Under the pieces are notes generated by a model. The model was not told the origin of the DNA, did no database searches, and was given only the letters and a program-made list of their open reading frames with translations. The translations under genes and the position numbers were made by a program. DNA of 64,000 nt, from contig JAZQDV010000007.1 of NCBI GenBank assembly GCA_045546975.1, positions 62,001-126,000 of the forward strand, given 5' to 3'. Within the stretch, counting starts at the first letter, position 1; each line of letters starts with the position of its first letter. The DNA comes from SIG480 sp045546975 (GTDB lineage Bacteria > Bacillota > Clostridia > Oscillospirales > JAAYXM01). Below, in pieces: positions 44,237 through 53,696 of this stretch.

Positions 44237-45586
44237 TCAAATTCTTTCTGTCTCTATTTTTAACGCTGTTTCCCCTTCAGAAACCGCTGTCCTTTCGTCG
44301 GCACCAAAACCGTATACGAAAAGCACATTGTCCCCGTCTGTAATTACAGGGATTTTTTCTCTTTCATTTTTCGGGATTTTCCCGTCGATAAAAAGCTTTT
44401 TGAGTGTCCTTCGCGGACGCTTTTTTAGCTTTAGTTCATCTCCCGTTTTCCGTGTGCGGACCGCAAGACCGTCCTCTATTCTACCACAGGAAATATGGAA
44501 AATATTTAATGAATTATGAATTTTTTCATTTTCATCCAATTTTTTTACGGTTATTTTATATCCGCCCCAGAAGTTCTCACCAAGATCGAGCTTTTGTGGT
44601 TTTAGTGTTTCTTCCTCTGCCCTTTTCTCAAAAACGAGCTTTTCATACTCTCTGCGACAGAAAAGTCCCATTGGTAACGTAATCTCACCTGACGGTGAGC
44701 GGCTTGAGAGGAGCTTTTCGATATCCGATATATGGCACGCGGAGAGCGTGTACGAACCGTCCTCCATCGCGTTTTTTGAAAGGATAGCACATACACCTGC
44801 AAAAAGCACGGGCTCACATCCAAGCAGGTCCTCACACCTGCACGAAGTGTGGGTCAGCGCGATTTCGCGAAACTTCTCCTTTGCCGCGGCAGAAATAAAA
44901 TCTGCTGCACGACCGACAATGCGCGAGGTCCTGTATGCATTTGCAACAGCGCCGGAATTCACCTTCAGAAGCGCCGGAATCGCGTTGTGTCGAATCATAT
45001 TGCGAGAGTATACTGTATCGTCGTTTGACTTATCAACGCAGTAATCAATACCGTTTTTCTTCGCATACTCCTCAATTTCCTCACGGCTTACGGAAATAAG
45101 CGGACGGATTATATTGTCACGGGTGACAGGTATACCTGAAAGGCCGTCAATTCCGCTTCCGCGCGCAAGATTCAAGAGAATCGTTTCAAGGTTATCGTTT
45201 GCGTTATGCGCTGTTGCAATCTTTGTTGCCAAAAGCTTTTCCTTTGCCCGCATGAGAAACTCATAACGCACATTTCGCGCAGAAAGCTCTATTGACTCGC
45301 GAGTGTCTTTTGCGATTGCCGCGACATCTGCCCTCTCGGATATAAAATCAATGCCGTATTTCTCGCACTTTGCTCTTGCAAACTCCTCATCACTCAAAGA
45401 ATCCTCACCGCGGAGCATGTGGTTTAAGTGCGCCGCACAAACGGAGATTCCAAGCTCGTCTGAGAGTGCTATCAGTGCATCAAGCATAACGGAAGAATCC
45501 ATACCGCCCGAAAGTGCGCACAAAACCCGGTCACCACGGGATAAGAGATTATTCTGTTTTACTGTATCTGTAATCTTAGTAAGCAT
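44237..45586 (-). CDS. tilS: tRNA(Ile)-lysidine synthetase
   Basis: A 449-residue enzyme that adds lysine to C34 of tRNA-Ile(CAU), changing it to read AUA. The PP-loop LCALSGGMDSSVML is near residue 22, and HLNHMLRGED and TAHNANDNLET follow in the N-type ATPase domain; the C-terminal domain (RTRKTGDELKLKKRPRRTLK) binds the tRNA acceptor. I start at ATG 45586, which overlaps the end of dnaB by 11 bases; a start at 45640 would add an 18-residue tail not typical of the family. No strong ribosome site is seen, so coupling to dnaB is likely. Confidence 0.94.
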   Translation of the reverse strand: MLTKITDTVKQNNLLSRGDRVLCALSGGMDSSVMLDALIALSDELGISVCAAHLNHMLRGEDSLSDEEFARAKCEKYGIDFISERADVAAIAKDTRESIELSARNVRYEFLMRAKEKLLATKIATAHNANDNLETILLNLARGSGIDGLSGIPVTRDNIIRPLISVSREEIEEYAKKNGIDYCVDKSNDDTVYSRNMIRHNAIPALLKVNSGAVANAYRTSRIVGRAADFISAAAKEKFREIALTHTSCRCEDLLGCEPVLFAGVCAILSKNAMEDGSYTLSACHISDIEKLLSSRSPSGEITLPMGLFCRREYEKLVFEKRAEEETLKPQKLDLGENFWGGYKITVKKLDENEKIHNSLNIFHISCGRIEDGLAVRTRKTGDELKLKKRPRRTLKKLFIDGKIPKNEREKIPVITDGDNVLFVYGFGADERTAVSEGETALKIETERI

Positions 45587-46889
45587 GTGAGTTGTCAATT
45601 GAAGTAAACTTCGTATACTTTCCGTCCCAATGCAGGTCAATATCGCCTGTGCTTCCGTGGCGGTTTTTCTCTATAAGGAGCTTTACCGTCTCAGGAGTTT
45701 CGGGGTTTTCGCGATAAAGAATCATTACAACGTCAGCATCCTGCTCAATTGCGCCCGATTCACGAAGGTCGGAAAGGCGCGGACGGCGTTCCTGCTTATC
45801 ACTACTTCGAGAAAGCTGTGAAAGGCAGAGAATCGGTACATTCAAATCCTTTGCCATAATCTTGAGTGCTCTGGAAATTGCCGCAACCTCGTTTGCGCGG
45901 CTGTCCGAACGGATACCTGACGACACAAGCTGGAGATAGTCGACTATTACAAGGCCGATTTCTTCACCGAGGCGACGGCACTTTGCCTTCATTTCGCTTA
46001 CTGTTATTCCCGTTGCATCGGCGAGATAAATTTTTGTCTTTGCAAGGGTTTCGGATGCATGGGCGATAGACACCCACTCATCCTCACTCAGAAGTCCTGT
46101 TCTGAGCTTTTTGGAATCAACAAGCGCCTCTCCTGAAATAAGACGGAGAGCAAGCTGTTCGTTTGACATTTCAAGAGAGAAAACAACTACTGCCTTACCG
46201 CTCTGCTTTGCAGCATTTGTGCAGATATTGAGCGCAAAGCTCGTTTTACCGACACCGGTATTAGCCGCAAGGATAACAAGGTCTGAGTTATTAAGACCCG
46301 TCAGGAATGAGTCTACGGTAGAAAAGCCCGTGGGTGTTCCCGGGAGCTTTCCTGCGTTCTTTGCAAGGTTTCCTAGATGCGTGTATGTACTCTCCAGAAC
46401 GTCACGGATAGGCGCGATTGCACGGCTCTTCTTCTCGCTTCGGATTTCATATATCTTCTGCTCTGCAAGCTCGACAACATCGTCCGCCTCACCCTCGCCC
46501 GATGCGATTATATTGTGAATCTCAGCGGCGGTTTCGTCCAGATTACGAAGAAGGGATTTGTCCCTGACTATCCTTATATACTGCGCGACATTTGCAGCTG
46601 TCGGAGTTATGTCGAGCAGCTTTAAGATATACGAACGTCCGCCCGCGGCATCCAAAGTGCCGCTGACGGTGAGTTTGTTTATGACGGTGACGGGGTCTAC
46701 CGTTTCATTTAGCGTGAACATGCTCTGGATTGCCTCGAAAATAGCTCTGTTCTGTGAAACATAAAAGTCGTCTGCGCGGAGATGCTCAAGTACCTCAGGC
46801 ACACAGCCTGCGTCCAGAAGCATTGAGCCGAGAACTGACTGTTCTGCCTCTACATTATGCGGAAGCTTTGCACCGATAAGCTCGTCCAT
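45576..46889 (-). CDS. dnaB: Replicative DNA helicase DnaB
   Basis: A 437-residue hexameric replication-fork helicase. It begins KLPHNVEAEQSVLGSMLLD, typical of the N-terminal domain. Walker A reads AANTGVGKTSFALN near residue 208, a small variation of the common GxxxxGKT setting, then VVFSLEMSNEQL, the Walker B GLVIVDYLQLV and RLSDLRESGAIEQDADVV near 380. It lies 33 bases after rplI in the same operon. ATG 46889 follows GGGAGGGG. Confidence 0.97.
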   Translation of the reverse strand: MDELIGAKLPHNVEAEQSVLGSMLLDAGCVPEVLEHLRADDFYVSQNRAIFEAIQSMFTLNETVDPVTVINKLTVSGTLDAAGGRSYILKLLDITPTAANVAQYIRIVRDKSLLRNLDETAAEIHNIIASGEGEADDVVELAEQKIYEIRSEKKSRAIAPIRDVLESTYTHLGNLAKNAGKLPGTPTGFSTVDSFLTGLNNSDLVILAANTGVGKTSFALNICTNAAKQSGKAVVVFSLEMSNEQLALRLISGEALVDSKKLRTGLLSEDEWVSIAHASETLAKTKIYLADATGITVSEMKAKCRRLGEEIGLVIVDYLQLVSSGIRSDSRANEVAAISRALKIMAKDLNVPILCLSQLSRSSDKQERRPRLSDLRESGAIEQDADVVMILYRENPETPETVKLLIEKNRHGSTGDIDLHWDGKYTKFTSIDNSHAY

Positions 46890-46922
46890 TGCTTTCCCCT
46901 CCCTTAAAGCCGATTTTTCGGC

Positions 46923-47369
46923 TTATGCTTCTTTTACAACTACGGAAAGCTTTCCGCTTACCTCATTATAAAGCTTTACTTTTACCTCGTATGTTCCAAA
47001 CTGCTTTATGTTCTCTTCAAGAACAATCTTGTGACGGTCAATTTCAATCTTGTGCTGGGATTTCAGCGCATCTGCAATGTCACTTGCGGTTACCGAGCCG
47101 AAAAGACGTCCGTTTGAACCTGCCTTTGCTTTAACCTCTGCCTTTATTGTGGCAAGCTTCTTTGCAAGGTCCTCTGCTGCCGCCTTCTCACGCGCGATTC
47201 TCGCAATTTCAGCCTCTTCCTTAAGCTTTGCAACATTCAAGTTGTCTGCCGTTGCCTCTTTTGCAAGATTTTTGGGGAAAAGGAAGTTTCTTGCGTATCC
47301 GTCTGATACGTTTACTATCTGTCCCTTCTTGCCCTGACCTTTAACGTCTGCATTCAAAATTACCTTCAT
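46923..47369 (-). CDS. rplI: 50S ribosomal protein L9
   Basis: 148 residues beginning [16 protein letters not shown], with the conserved [16 protein letters not shown] and a long connecting helix, then a C-terminal domain with [15 protein letters not shown]9 stabilises the large subunit and reading frame. Its position between gdpP and dnaB is the common Firmicute order. An ATTTTGAA-type AT-rich leader with AGGAGA precedes ATG 47369. Confidence 0.98.
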   Translation of the reverse strand: MKVILNADVKGQGKKGQIVNVSDGYARNFLFPKNLAKEATADNLNVAKLKEEAEIARIAREKAAAEDLAKKLATIKAEVKAKAGSNGRLFGSVTASDIADALKSQHKIEIDRHKIVLEENIKQFGTYEVKVKLYNEVSGKLSVVVKEA

Positions 47370-47379
47370 TTTATTTCTC

Positions 47380-49362
47380 CTATCCTAAAACATCGTCTAT
47401 AACATTTTTGAGCTCTGCTGTTGCCTCTTCGAGCGTCTTGTCGCGAAGCTGGACTCCTGCAGTGTCAAAGTGACCTCCGCCGCCAAGCTTCTCTAAAATC
47501 ACCTGTACGTTTATCTCGCCGAGTGAACGCGCGGAAATATTTATAACATCCTGCTCACGGTAGAGCACAAACGATGCCTTGACACCACGGATTGACAGAA
47601 GCTCATCTGCCGCCTGTGCCGAAATCTTTCGCGTGCTTAACCCGTTATATGAAACGATTGCAACATCGTCGTGATACATCTCGGCAAGCTTGACCATCTC
47701 TGCACGCTTGACATAGGTATCAATATCGTCCTGCAATATGCGTTTGAGCTCTGTTGTATCCGCACCTGCGCGACGAAGATATGCCGCCGCCTCAAATGTC
47801 CTTACACCGGTTTTCATTGTGAAGCGTTTAGTGTCGATAACTATACCTGACAGTATCGCCTCTGCCTCAGAACTCAATATATCACGCGCCTCAACTATAT
47901 ACTGCAAAAGCTCTGAAACAAGCTCGCAGGTAGAAGATGCATACGGCTCGTGGAAATTGAGTACCGCGCCGTCGATATAGTCCGTTCCGCGTCTGTGGTG
48001 GTCGATGACTGCGACCTTGTTCGCGGACTCCAGAAGGGCCTCCGACTCTACCATTGAAGTTCTGTTGGTGTCCACTATTACAAGAAGTGTGTTGCTGTCA
48101 GCGTCAAGAAGCGCATCCTCTGCAGTTATAAACACACCCTCGTATTCCTTCTCCGACTTTATCCTTGCAAGGAGAGAATCTGCACTCGTTTTGGAGCCTA
48201 CGACGATTGAAACAGGTTTACCCTGCTTTCTTGCAATACACGCAATGCCGACTGCCGCTCCGATACTGTCATTATCCGCGCTCTTGTGTCCCATTATCAT
48301 AACACCGGAGCTATCCTGTATAAGACCGACAAGCGCGTTTGCCATAACACGGGATTTTACCTTTGTGCGTTTTTCTACCTCTTGTGAGCGACCGCCGAAA
48401 AACTCAAAGTTGAAACGGTTTCTTATGACTGCCTGGTCGCCGCCACGGGAGAGCGCCATATCTATCGCCAGACGCGCATTGTTGTGGTTTTCTCTGAAAT
48501 CCTGACCGTCTTTTCCAACACCTATGCTGAGCGTAACACGTATTCCGTTCTTGCTTTCTATCTCGCGGACAGAGTCAAGAATCGAAAACCTCTCTTCCGT
48601 GTACTGATCAAGGTATCTTTTCTCAAAAATGTAGAGGTATTTATCGCGCTCGTACTTCATAAAAATACCCTTTGAGAAGTCAGTCCACTCATAAAGACGT
48701 TTGTCGACCTCTGCAATTATCGCTGAGCGCTCAGAGTCATTAAGGCCGTTCATGAGCTCCTCGTAGTTATCAATCATAATGACTGAAACTGTCTGGAGTG
48801 AGCGGTTGAACTCATTAATACTGTCAGAATACTCGGAGACATCGAGCCAGTAGAGTGTTAAGAGTGCGCCACCGTCCTCATTTTCGTCTCTTCTGAAAAT
48901 ACTTCCGTAAATGCGGTAGGTTTTGTCGTCTATCTTGATTTCTGTCGGGCATTCGTTTTTGCCCTCTGCCGCCCAGAGAATATCAAACTCAGGGATTATC
49001 TCAAAAAGACGCTTTTCAAAAATATGATCGAGATTTCCTGTCATATTTTCAAATGCGGGGTTTGCCCAGATGATGCTGTTGGAGTCAAGCTCCACTACGG
49101 CTGTCGGCATGGGAAAATTGAGTGTTGATTCCTTACTCGCCCGGTTTATCTCCGACATCGTTGCATCAATATATTTACGCATTTTAAGTGCGCGTGAGTT
49201 TTCGCCTATTATAAAGACGATAAGAACTATCAAAGAGATGGCGGTTTCCGCAATGGCGATTTTTATGTCAGTAAAAAAGAATGCCACTACAGAGAAAAGA
49301 AACAGCATAATAAAGCCGAGGCTGTATCTCGGTTCTTTATTTTTGCCGGACTGCTTTCCCAT
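47380..49362 (-). CDS. gdpP: Cyclic-di-AMP phosphodiesterase GdpP
   Basis: A 660-residue membrane enzyme that degrades c-di-AMP to pApA. Two N-terminal helices (about residues 12-55) are followed by a PAS-like domain ([20 protein letters not shown]), a degenerate GGDEF domain, then DHH motifs [19 protein letters not shown] and VIDHHRRG, and the DHHA1 motif [10 protein letters not shown] near the end. ATG 49362 follows AAGGAAGG by eight bases; the frame extends to 49419 without a ribosome site. It opens the cluster gdpP-rplI-dnaB. Confidence 0.95.
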   Translation of the reverse strand: MGKQSGKNKEPRYSLGFIMLFLFSVVAFFFTDIKIAIAETAISLIVLIVFIIGENSRALKMRKYIDATMSEINRASKESTLNFPMPTAVVELDSNSIIWANPAFENMTGNLDHIFEKRLFEIIPEFDILWAAEGKNECPTEIKIDDKTYRIYGSIFRRDENEDGGALLTLYWLDVSEYSDSINEFNRSLQTVSVIMIDNYEELMNGLNDSERSAIIAEVDKRLYEWTDFSKGIFMKYERDKYLYIFEKRYLDQYTEERFSILDSVREIESKNGIRVTLSIGVGKDGQDFRENHNNARLAIDMALSRGGDQAVIRNRFNFEFFGGRSQEVEKRTKVKSRVMANALVGLIQDSSGVMIMGHKSADNDSIGAAVGIACIARKQGKPVSIVVGSKTSADSLLARIKSEKEYEGVFITAEDALLDADSNTLLVIVDTNRTSMVESEALLESANKVAVIDHHRRGTDYIDGAVLNFHEPYASSTCELVSELLQYIVEARDILSSEAEAILSGIVIDTKRFTMKTGVRTFEAAAYLRRAGADTTELKRILQDDIDTYVKRAEMVKLAEMYHDDVAIVSYNGLSTRKISAQAADELLSIRGVKASFVLYREQDVINISARSLGEINVQVILEKLGGGGHFDTAGVQLRDKTLEEATAELKNVIDDVLG

Positions 49363-49468
49363 ACCTTGAACCTTCCTTCCCTGAAAATGTAAAAATGGAT
49401 GTATAGTATAGTATAGCACAAACTTTTCCTGTTGTCCATTTAATAAGTAGAGAATATTATAAAAAGTT

Positions 49469-49497
49469 TTGACCTTTTATACAAATAGTGGTAATAT
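49469..49497 (+). promoter_or_regulatory. Promoter of the RodA/FtsW gene
   Basis: TTGACC (49469-49474), 17 bases, TAATAT (49492-49497), about 33 bases before the TTG start. Confidence 0.65.
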
Positions 49498-49529
49498 ATA
49501 GGTGACTACCTGAAAAGGAGGTGCGAAAA

Positions 49530-50657
49530 TTGTCCGATTTTATGAAACATCTTAAAAACTTTTTCCGGCAGATAGACGCAAAGCTTCTCATCGCTGCAAT
49601 TATCGCATCTATCTTTGGTCTTATACTTATTTCAAGCGCGACGCAAAGTCTTGGCAGCGGCAGTTTTCTCAAAGTGCAGATTGCCTCGACCGTTCTCGGA
49701 ATTTGCCTTTATCTTGTAATTTCGTGGCTTGACCTTGACTCTGTAAGTTCCTGGTGGAAATACGTTTACGCTGTGCTTTTTCTCCTCATTCTCTCCCTCG
49801 TCCTCTTTGGTACGGGAAGCGAGGAAACGGGTAACCGCGCATGGATTCGCTTTGGCGGTATCGGCATTCAGCCGGCGGAGCTTGGAAAGGTGCTCTTTAT
49901 CGTAGCCTTTGCAGGCGAGATAAACGCTCTTGAGGACAGGCTCAACTCCCCTCTTGCAATCATTGCTCTCGCGCTGTCTGCTCTCGTACCCATCGGTCTT
50001 TTGTATGTTATTTCATCCGACCTTGGTTCCGTGCTTGTTTATCTCTTGATTTTTATTGTTATGATGTTCTGTGCAGGGATTCGTCTACGTTGGTTTGCGG
50101 GTGCTGCAGTTGCGCTCGGCGCGCTCTCTCCGCTTATCTGGAAGTTTTTCCTGCGCGAGGACCAGAAGATGCGAATCCGCGTCGTTTTTAATCCTGAGCT
50201 TGACCCGTTGGGACGCGGATACCATGCTATCCAGAGCAAAATAGCAATCGGTTCGGGACAGTTTTTCGGAAGAGGCCTTGGTGAGGGCACACAAACACAG
50301 CTCGGATACCTTCCCGCAAAACAAACGGACTTCATCTTCTCTGTTGCGGGAGAGGAGCTCGGCCTCATCGGTTGCCTTCTCATAATCATAATCCTCGCTG
50401 TAATAATCGCAAGGTGCCTTGAAATTTCGATGCGCTCATCGTCATTCTCTTCGTACCTGATTTGCGCCGGAGTTTCTGCAATGCTCATTGCGCAAACCAT
50501 AGAAAATATAGGTATGTGTATAGGCCTTATGCCCGTTATCGGACTTACCCTTCCGCTTTTTTCATACGGCGGCTCAAGTGTGCTTGCCGTATATATGGCA
50601 CTCGGCCTTATAAGCTCGGCGCGTATGCGTGCGCGTCCGCCACGACTTTTACGATAG
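49530..50657 (+). CDS. rodA: FtsW/RodA/SpoVE-family peptidoglycan polymerase, RodA-like
   Basis: A 375-residue protein with ten helices, a SEDS glycosyltransferase that polymerises lipid II. Family motifs include GNRAWIRFGGIGIQPAELGK near residue 107, QSKIAIGSGQFFGRGLGEG near 238, and the terminal PVIGLTLPLFSYGGSSVLAV near 340. The last resembles RodA more than FtsW, but the two cannot be separated with certainty and no partner PBP is adjacent. TTG 49530 is seven bases after AAAAGGAGGTG; GTG 49521 is part of that ribosome site. Confidence 0.88.
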   Translation: MSDFMKHLKNFFRQIDAKLLIAAIIASIFGLILISSATQSLGSGSFLKVQIASTVLGICLYLVISWLDLDSVSSWWKYVYAVLFLLILSLVLFGTGSEETGNRAWIRFGGIGIQPAELGKVLFIVAFAGEINALEDRLNSPLAIIALALSALVPIGLLYVISSDLGSVLVYLLIFIVMMFCAGIRLRWFAGAAVALGALSPLIWKFFLREDQKMRIRVVFNPELDPLGRGYHAIQSKIAIGSGQFFGRGLGEGTQTQLGYLPAKQTDFIFSVAGEELGLIGCLLIIIILAVIIARCLEISMRSSSFSSYLICAGVSAMLIAQTIENIGMCIGLMPVIGLTLPLFSYGGSSVLAVYMALGLISSARMRARPPRLLR

Positions 50658-50710
50658 GAAAAACCTGTATCATCCCTTTGAAATTGAAAACTTAAAACAG
50701 TTTTTATAAG

Positions 50711-50737
50711 AAAATCCGTGCTCAGCACGGATTTTTT
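50711..50737. terminator. Bidirectional terminator between rodA and the symporter
   Basis: An 11-bp stem AAAATCCGTGC (50711-50721 with 50725-50735) and loop TCA, then TT; the symporter stop codon lies in its right half. Confidence 0.85.
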
Positions 50738-52050
50738 GCTTCTCTGATTACTGTCGGCGAGAGCAAAATAAGCGCTATGATATTCGGTATCATCATAAGT
50801 CCGTTCGCCATATCGGCGATCTCCCAGACCTCCTCCATACCTGCTATCGCACCAAGAAATACAGATGCGGCAAATATGATTCTGTATACCTTTTTTGAGC
50901 CTTCGCGCGGAATGAGATAAAAAACACACATCTCGCCATAATACGACCAGCCGAGTATTGTTGCAAGTGCAAAAAGAACTGTTGCTCCACCTACAAAAGC
51001 TCCGCCAAAGCTTCCGAAAAACTCAGAAAACGCAAGAGTTACAATGCCCGCTCCCGAAGAAATGCTGAGGTCTATACCCGAGGCAAGAATCGCAATCGCA
51101 GTTATTGAACAGACTAAGATTGTGTCCACAAAGACCTCAAACATCCCCCAAAAGCCTTGATTTACCGCACTTTTAACGTTCGCAGAGGCGTGAATTATCG
51201 GTGCGCTCCCAAGCCCTGCCTCGTTTGAAAAGACGCCACGCGCCACACCGTATCTCACAGCGCGACGAAGCATCTCCCCCGCCGCGCCACCGTATACGGC
51301 GCGCGGAGTGATCGCCTCGCGGAAAATAGTGCAGATTGCATTATAGGAAGAGAGCGGGGAAATAAAAATTATTGCAACCCCGCCGATAAGATACAGCCCT
51401 GCCATTACAGGAACAAGAAACTCGGATATTTTTGAAATTTTTGCGATTCCTCCGCTTATTGCCGTAAAAGCAACAAGAGCGAGCGCTATACCGCTTACCG
51501 AGGTTGGAATATTCAATCCGTCCCGCATTACATACGATATTGTATTTGACTGGCTCATCGCACCCATACCTATACACGCAACAGCTCCTGCAAGAGAAAA
51601 GAACACCGCAAGCGGTCGATATCCCTTGCCAAGCCCTTTTTCAATATAGTACATAGGGCCACCGTAAAAACCGTTTCTTCCCTTTCTCCGAAATTTTATA
51701 GCAAGTACTATCTCGGCAAACTTTATTGCCATACCGAAGAATGCAGAAACCCACATCCAGAAAATCGCACCTGCACCGCCTGCGGTAATTGCGGTCGCAA
51801 CACCAACTATATTCCCCGTGCCGATAGACGAAGCAAGAGCCGCAAAAACTGCACGTCGCGGCGAGACCTCGCCTTTCTTGACCTTGTCCTTTTTAAGCAG
51901 CGTTCCAAACGTCGCGCCTGTCCATTCCTTAAAGCGCCCTATCTGCAAAAAACCAAGCCGTACCGTATAATAAATTCCGGAGCCACACACAAGAATGAGC
52001 ATCGGCACTCCCCAGACGGTTTTTGAAACTGCACTTATAATCTCCGACAT
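50722..52050 (-). CDS. Sodium:alanine symporter (AGCS family)
   Basis: A 442-residue membrane protein with about eleven helices that imports alanine or glycine with Na+. Typical segments: ALASSIGTGNIVGVATAI near residue 70, GGPMYYIEKGLG near 125, SQSNTISYVM, and GVARGVFSNEAGLGSAPI near 268. The start is ATG 52050, eight bases after GGGGGGAG; the GTG at 52059 is inside the spacing. Monocistronic, convergent with rodA. Confidence 0.94.
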   Translation of the reverse strand: MSEIISAVSKTVWGVPMLILVCGSGIYYTVRLGFLQIGRFKEWTGATFGTLLKKDKVKKGEVSPRRAVFAALASSIGTGNIVGVATAITAGGAGAIFWMWVSAFFGMAIKFAEIVLAIKFRRKGRNGFYGGPMYYIEKGLGKGYRPLAVFFSLAGAVACIGMGAMSQSNTISYVMRDGLNIPTSVSGIALALVAFTAISGGIAKISKISEFLVPVMAGLYLIGGVAIIFISPLSSYNAICTIFREAITPRAVYGGAAGEMLRRAVRYGVARGVFSNEAGLGSAPIIHASANVKSAVNQGFWGMFEVFVDTILVCSITAIAILASGIDLSISSGAGIVTLAFSEFFGSFGGAFVGGATVLFALATILGWSYYGEMCVFYLIPREGSKKVYRIIFAASVFLGAIAGMEEVWEIADMANGLMMIPNIIALILLSPTVIREAKNPC

Positions 52051-52120
52051 TTCACACACTCCCCCCTTAAGTGCAACCTATGAGAAATGTTTTGGAAATA
52101 TTACAATTACGGCTTCCGTC

Positions 52121-52149
52121 TTGCAAAAAAGACAGCAAAACTGTATAAT
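52121..52149 (+). promoter_or_regulatory. Promoter of the secreted deacetylase-like gene
   Basis: TTGCAA (52121-52126), 17 bases, TATAAT (52144-52149), 34 bases before TTG 52183. Confidence 0.7.
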
Positions 52150-52182
52150 TATATTACCAATGATGACAAGGAGGTGTCTACT

Positions 52183-53274
52183 TTGAAAAAGATAGTCGCG
52201 CTTTCCCTCATTCTTGCTCTGTGCGTTGCCCTTTTTGCAGTACCCACGAGCGCAGAGGGTGAGATTTTTGTTGCATCCGGAAATACCGTGATTCCACTTA
52301 CCGACGCAATGCCGATAAGATCTAACGGAGTGTGGTATGTTGACTATCAGGTTTTTACAAAGGGAGACCACAAAGTAAACAGCTCTTATAGCTCCGTTGA
52401 TAGAAAGCTTGTTCTGTATACTTGGGATACAACACTTATCTTTGACCTCAATAATACAACTGCCTATACCGCGGCAGAGAGAATTCCGTACAAAGCCGTT
52501 TCCTTCCTTTCAAACGGCACAGTTTATGTCCCCGTACAGTTTGCAGCCCAGATGCTCGGGTTTGAAGTATCCTATATATCCGAAGTTTCGCTTATCAGAA
52601 TAAAGAAGTCGACCGACATCCCGGACAGTATGTTCAAATATATCGCCAAAGACGCAATTCCAAACATTCTCAAAGCATATAACGATAAGAAAAACACCCA
52701 ACAAGCAGTGGAGGAAAACTCAAAAATCTCAATAAAACTTTCCTTTAACATAACAAATGCATCAACGCTTAAGAAGATTCTTGACGAGCTTTACCGCTAC
52801 GGAACACGCGCCACCTTCTTTGTCTCCCCGTCGCAAATCACAGACTGCCAGAACGAGCTGCGGCGCGCGGTTGCGCTGGGACACACGCTCGGAATCCTCA
52901 CATCAGACCCCGAATCCATTGATGAAACGAACGACCTTTTATTTGATATTGCGAAGGTCAAAACCCGTCTTGTAAGAATACCGAACGGTACTCAGAGTAT
53001 ATCATCTGACATCGTAAACTCCTTTATTTCAAAGGGGATGAGGCTTTGGGATCAGACCTTCTCTCCGTCGGGAAGCACCTCAAACGGTGTTTACAACTCT
53101 ACGGTAAGCCAACTGAAAAAGGCTTCTAACGGCGCGGTGTTCACGTTCTCTGACGGAAGCGCCACAACGAGCGCACTGTCCCGGATTCTGCGTTACTTCT
53201 CAACAAACAAGGTTACTGCGACAAGCCTCACAGTTCTCGACACACCGGTCAATAAAATTTCTGAGAAAAGATAA
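52183..53274 (+). CDS. Secreted protein: copper-amine-oxidase-like N-domain plus degenerate polysaccharide deacetylase domain
   Basis: A 363-residue exported protein; signal peptide MKKIVALSLILALCVALFAV with cleavage after TSA. Residues about 30-125 match the copper-amine-oxidase N-terminal-like domain often found on wall proteins (NTVIPLTDAMPIRSNGVWYV, VYVPVQFAAQMLGFEV). Residues about 185-345 resemble a NodB deacetylase (YRYGTRATFFVSPSQ, VALGHTLGILT), but the catalytic TFDDG is SFNITNA and the zinc H-x3-5-H is reduced to one His, so it is probably a binding domain, not an active enzyme. TTG 52183 follows AAGGAGGTG by seven bases. Confidence 0.85.
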   Translation: MKKIVALSLILALCVALFAVPTSAEGEIFVASGNTVIPLTDAMPIRSNGVWYVDYQVFTKGDHKVNSSYSSVDRKLVLYTWDTTLIFDLNNTTAYTAAERIPYKAVSFLSNGTVYVPVQFAAQMLGFEVSYISEVSLIRIKKSTDIPDSMFKYIAKDAIPNILKAYNDKKNTQQAVEENSKISIKLSFNITNASTLKKILDELYRYGTRATFFVSPSQITDCQNELRRAVALGHTLGILTSDPESIDETNDLLFDIAKVKTRLVRIPNGTQSISSDIVNSFISKGMRLWDQTFSPSGSTSNGVYNSTVSQLKKASNGAVFTFSDGSATTSALSRILRYFSTNKVTATSLTVLDTPVNKISEKR

Positions 53275-53282
53275 GCACGATA

Positions 53283-53317
53283 AAAAATGCTCTCTGTAAT
53301 TACAGAGAGCATTTTTA
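53283..53317. terminator. Bidirectional terminator
   Basis: A perfect 34-bp palindrome (17-base half-site 53283-53299, core ATGCTCTCTGTAA) ending in TTTTT, serving the secreted-protein gene and the convergent XRE gene. Confidence 0.92.
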
Positions 53318-53325
53318 TTGAATAT

Positions 53326-53556
53326 TTAATCATCCTCCAGCAATTTGGAAGGTGAAATGTTCAAAACTTGAGATATTTTGAAGAGTGTTTCCAAAGATAC
53401 ACCACGGATAGTGCCTGTACCTTCAATTTGTCCAACGAAATTCACACTCTTTCCTATAAGCTCCGCAAAGGTTTCCTGCGTATATCCGCATTTCTTTCTA
53501 TAGTAAGCAATTTTCAAGCCCAAAGTTATATACCGTTCCGGAAATTCAGTCTTCAT
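53326..53556 (-). CDS. XRE-family helix-turn-helix regulator
   Basis: A 76-residue protein that is essentially one HTH_3 domain: LGLKIAYYRKKCGYTQETFA then LIGKSVNFVGQIEG (recognition helix) and LETLFKISQVLNISPSKLL. Small XRE proteins act as dimeric repressors. ATG 53556 has a strong GGAGGAGGTG site. It is divergent from the SLOG-type gene, and the palindrome ATTTACTT-T-AAGTAAAT at 53630 overlaps that gene's -35, so it probably represses it. Confidence 0.9.
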   Translation of the reverse strand: MKTEFPERYITLGLKIAYYRKKCGYTQETFAELIGKSVNFVGQIEGTGTIRGVSLETLFKISQVLNISPSKLLEDD

Positions 53557-53629
53557 ATCACACCTCCTCCGTCTGTTTATATTCTATCAATAAAGAAGGT
53601 GGATTATAATTGATTACTATTCTATTTTT

Positions 53630-53646
53630 ATTTACTTTAAGTAAAT
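53630..53646. promoter_or_regulatory. Palindromic operator, probably for the XRE regulator
   Basis: Perfect 8-bp arms in ATTTACTTTAAGTAAAT. A further half-site (ATTTACTT) lies at 53672-53679 between the -10 and the ribosome site. Confidence 0.65.
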
Positions 53647-53659
53647 AATATTGTATAAT
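53631..53659 (+). promoter_or_regulatory. Promoter of the SLOG-fold gene
   Basis: TTTACT (53631-53636), 17 bases, TATAAT (53654-53659); the -35 is covered by the palindromic operator. Confidence 0.65.
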
Positions 53660-53696
53660 GATTAAAATATCATTTACTTCAAGGAGAATGGGTGCG

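Noticed and set aside
53688..53696. ATG 53688 as start of the SLOG protein
   Set aside because: Only one base from AAGGAG, too close for initiation; ATG 53697 has proper spacing.
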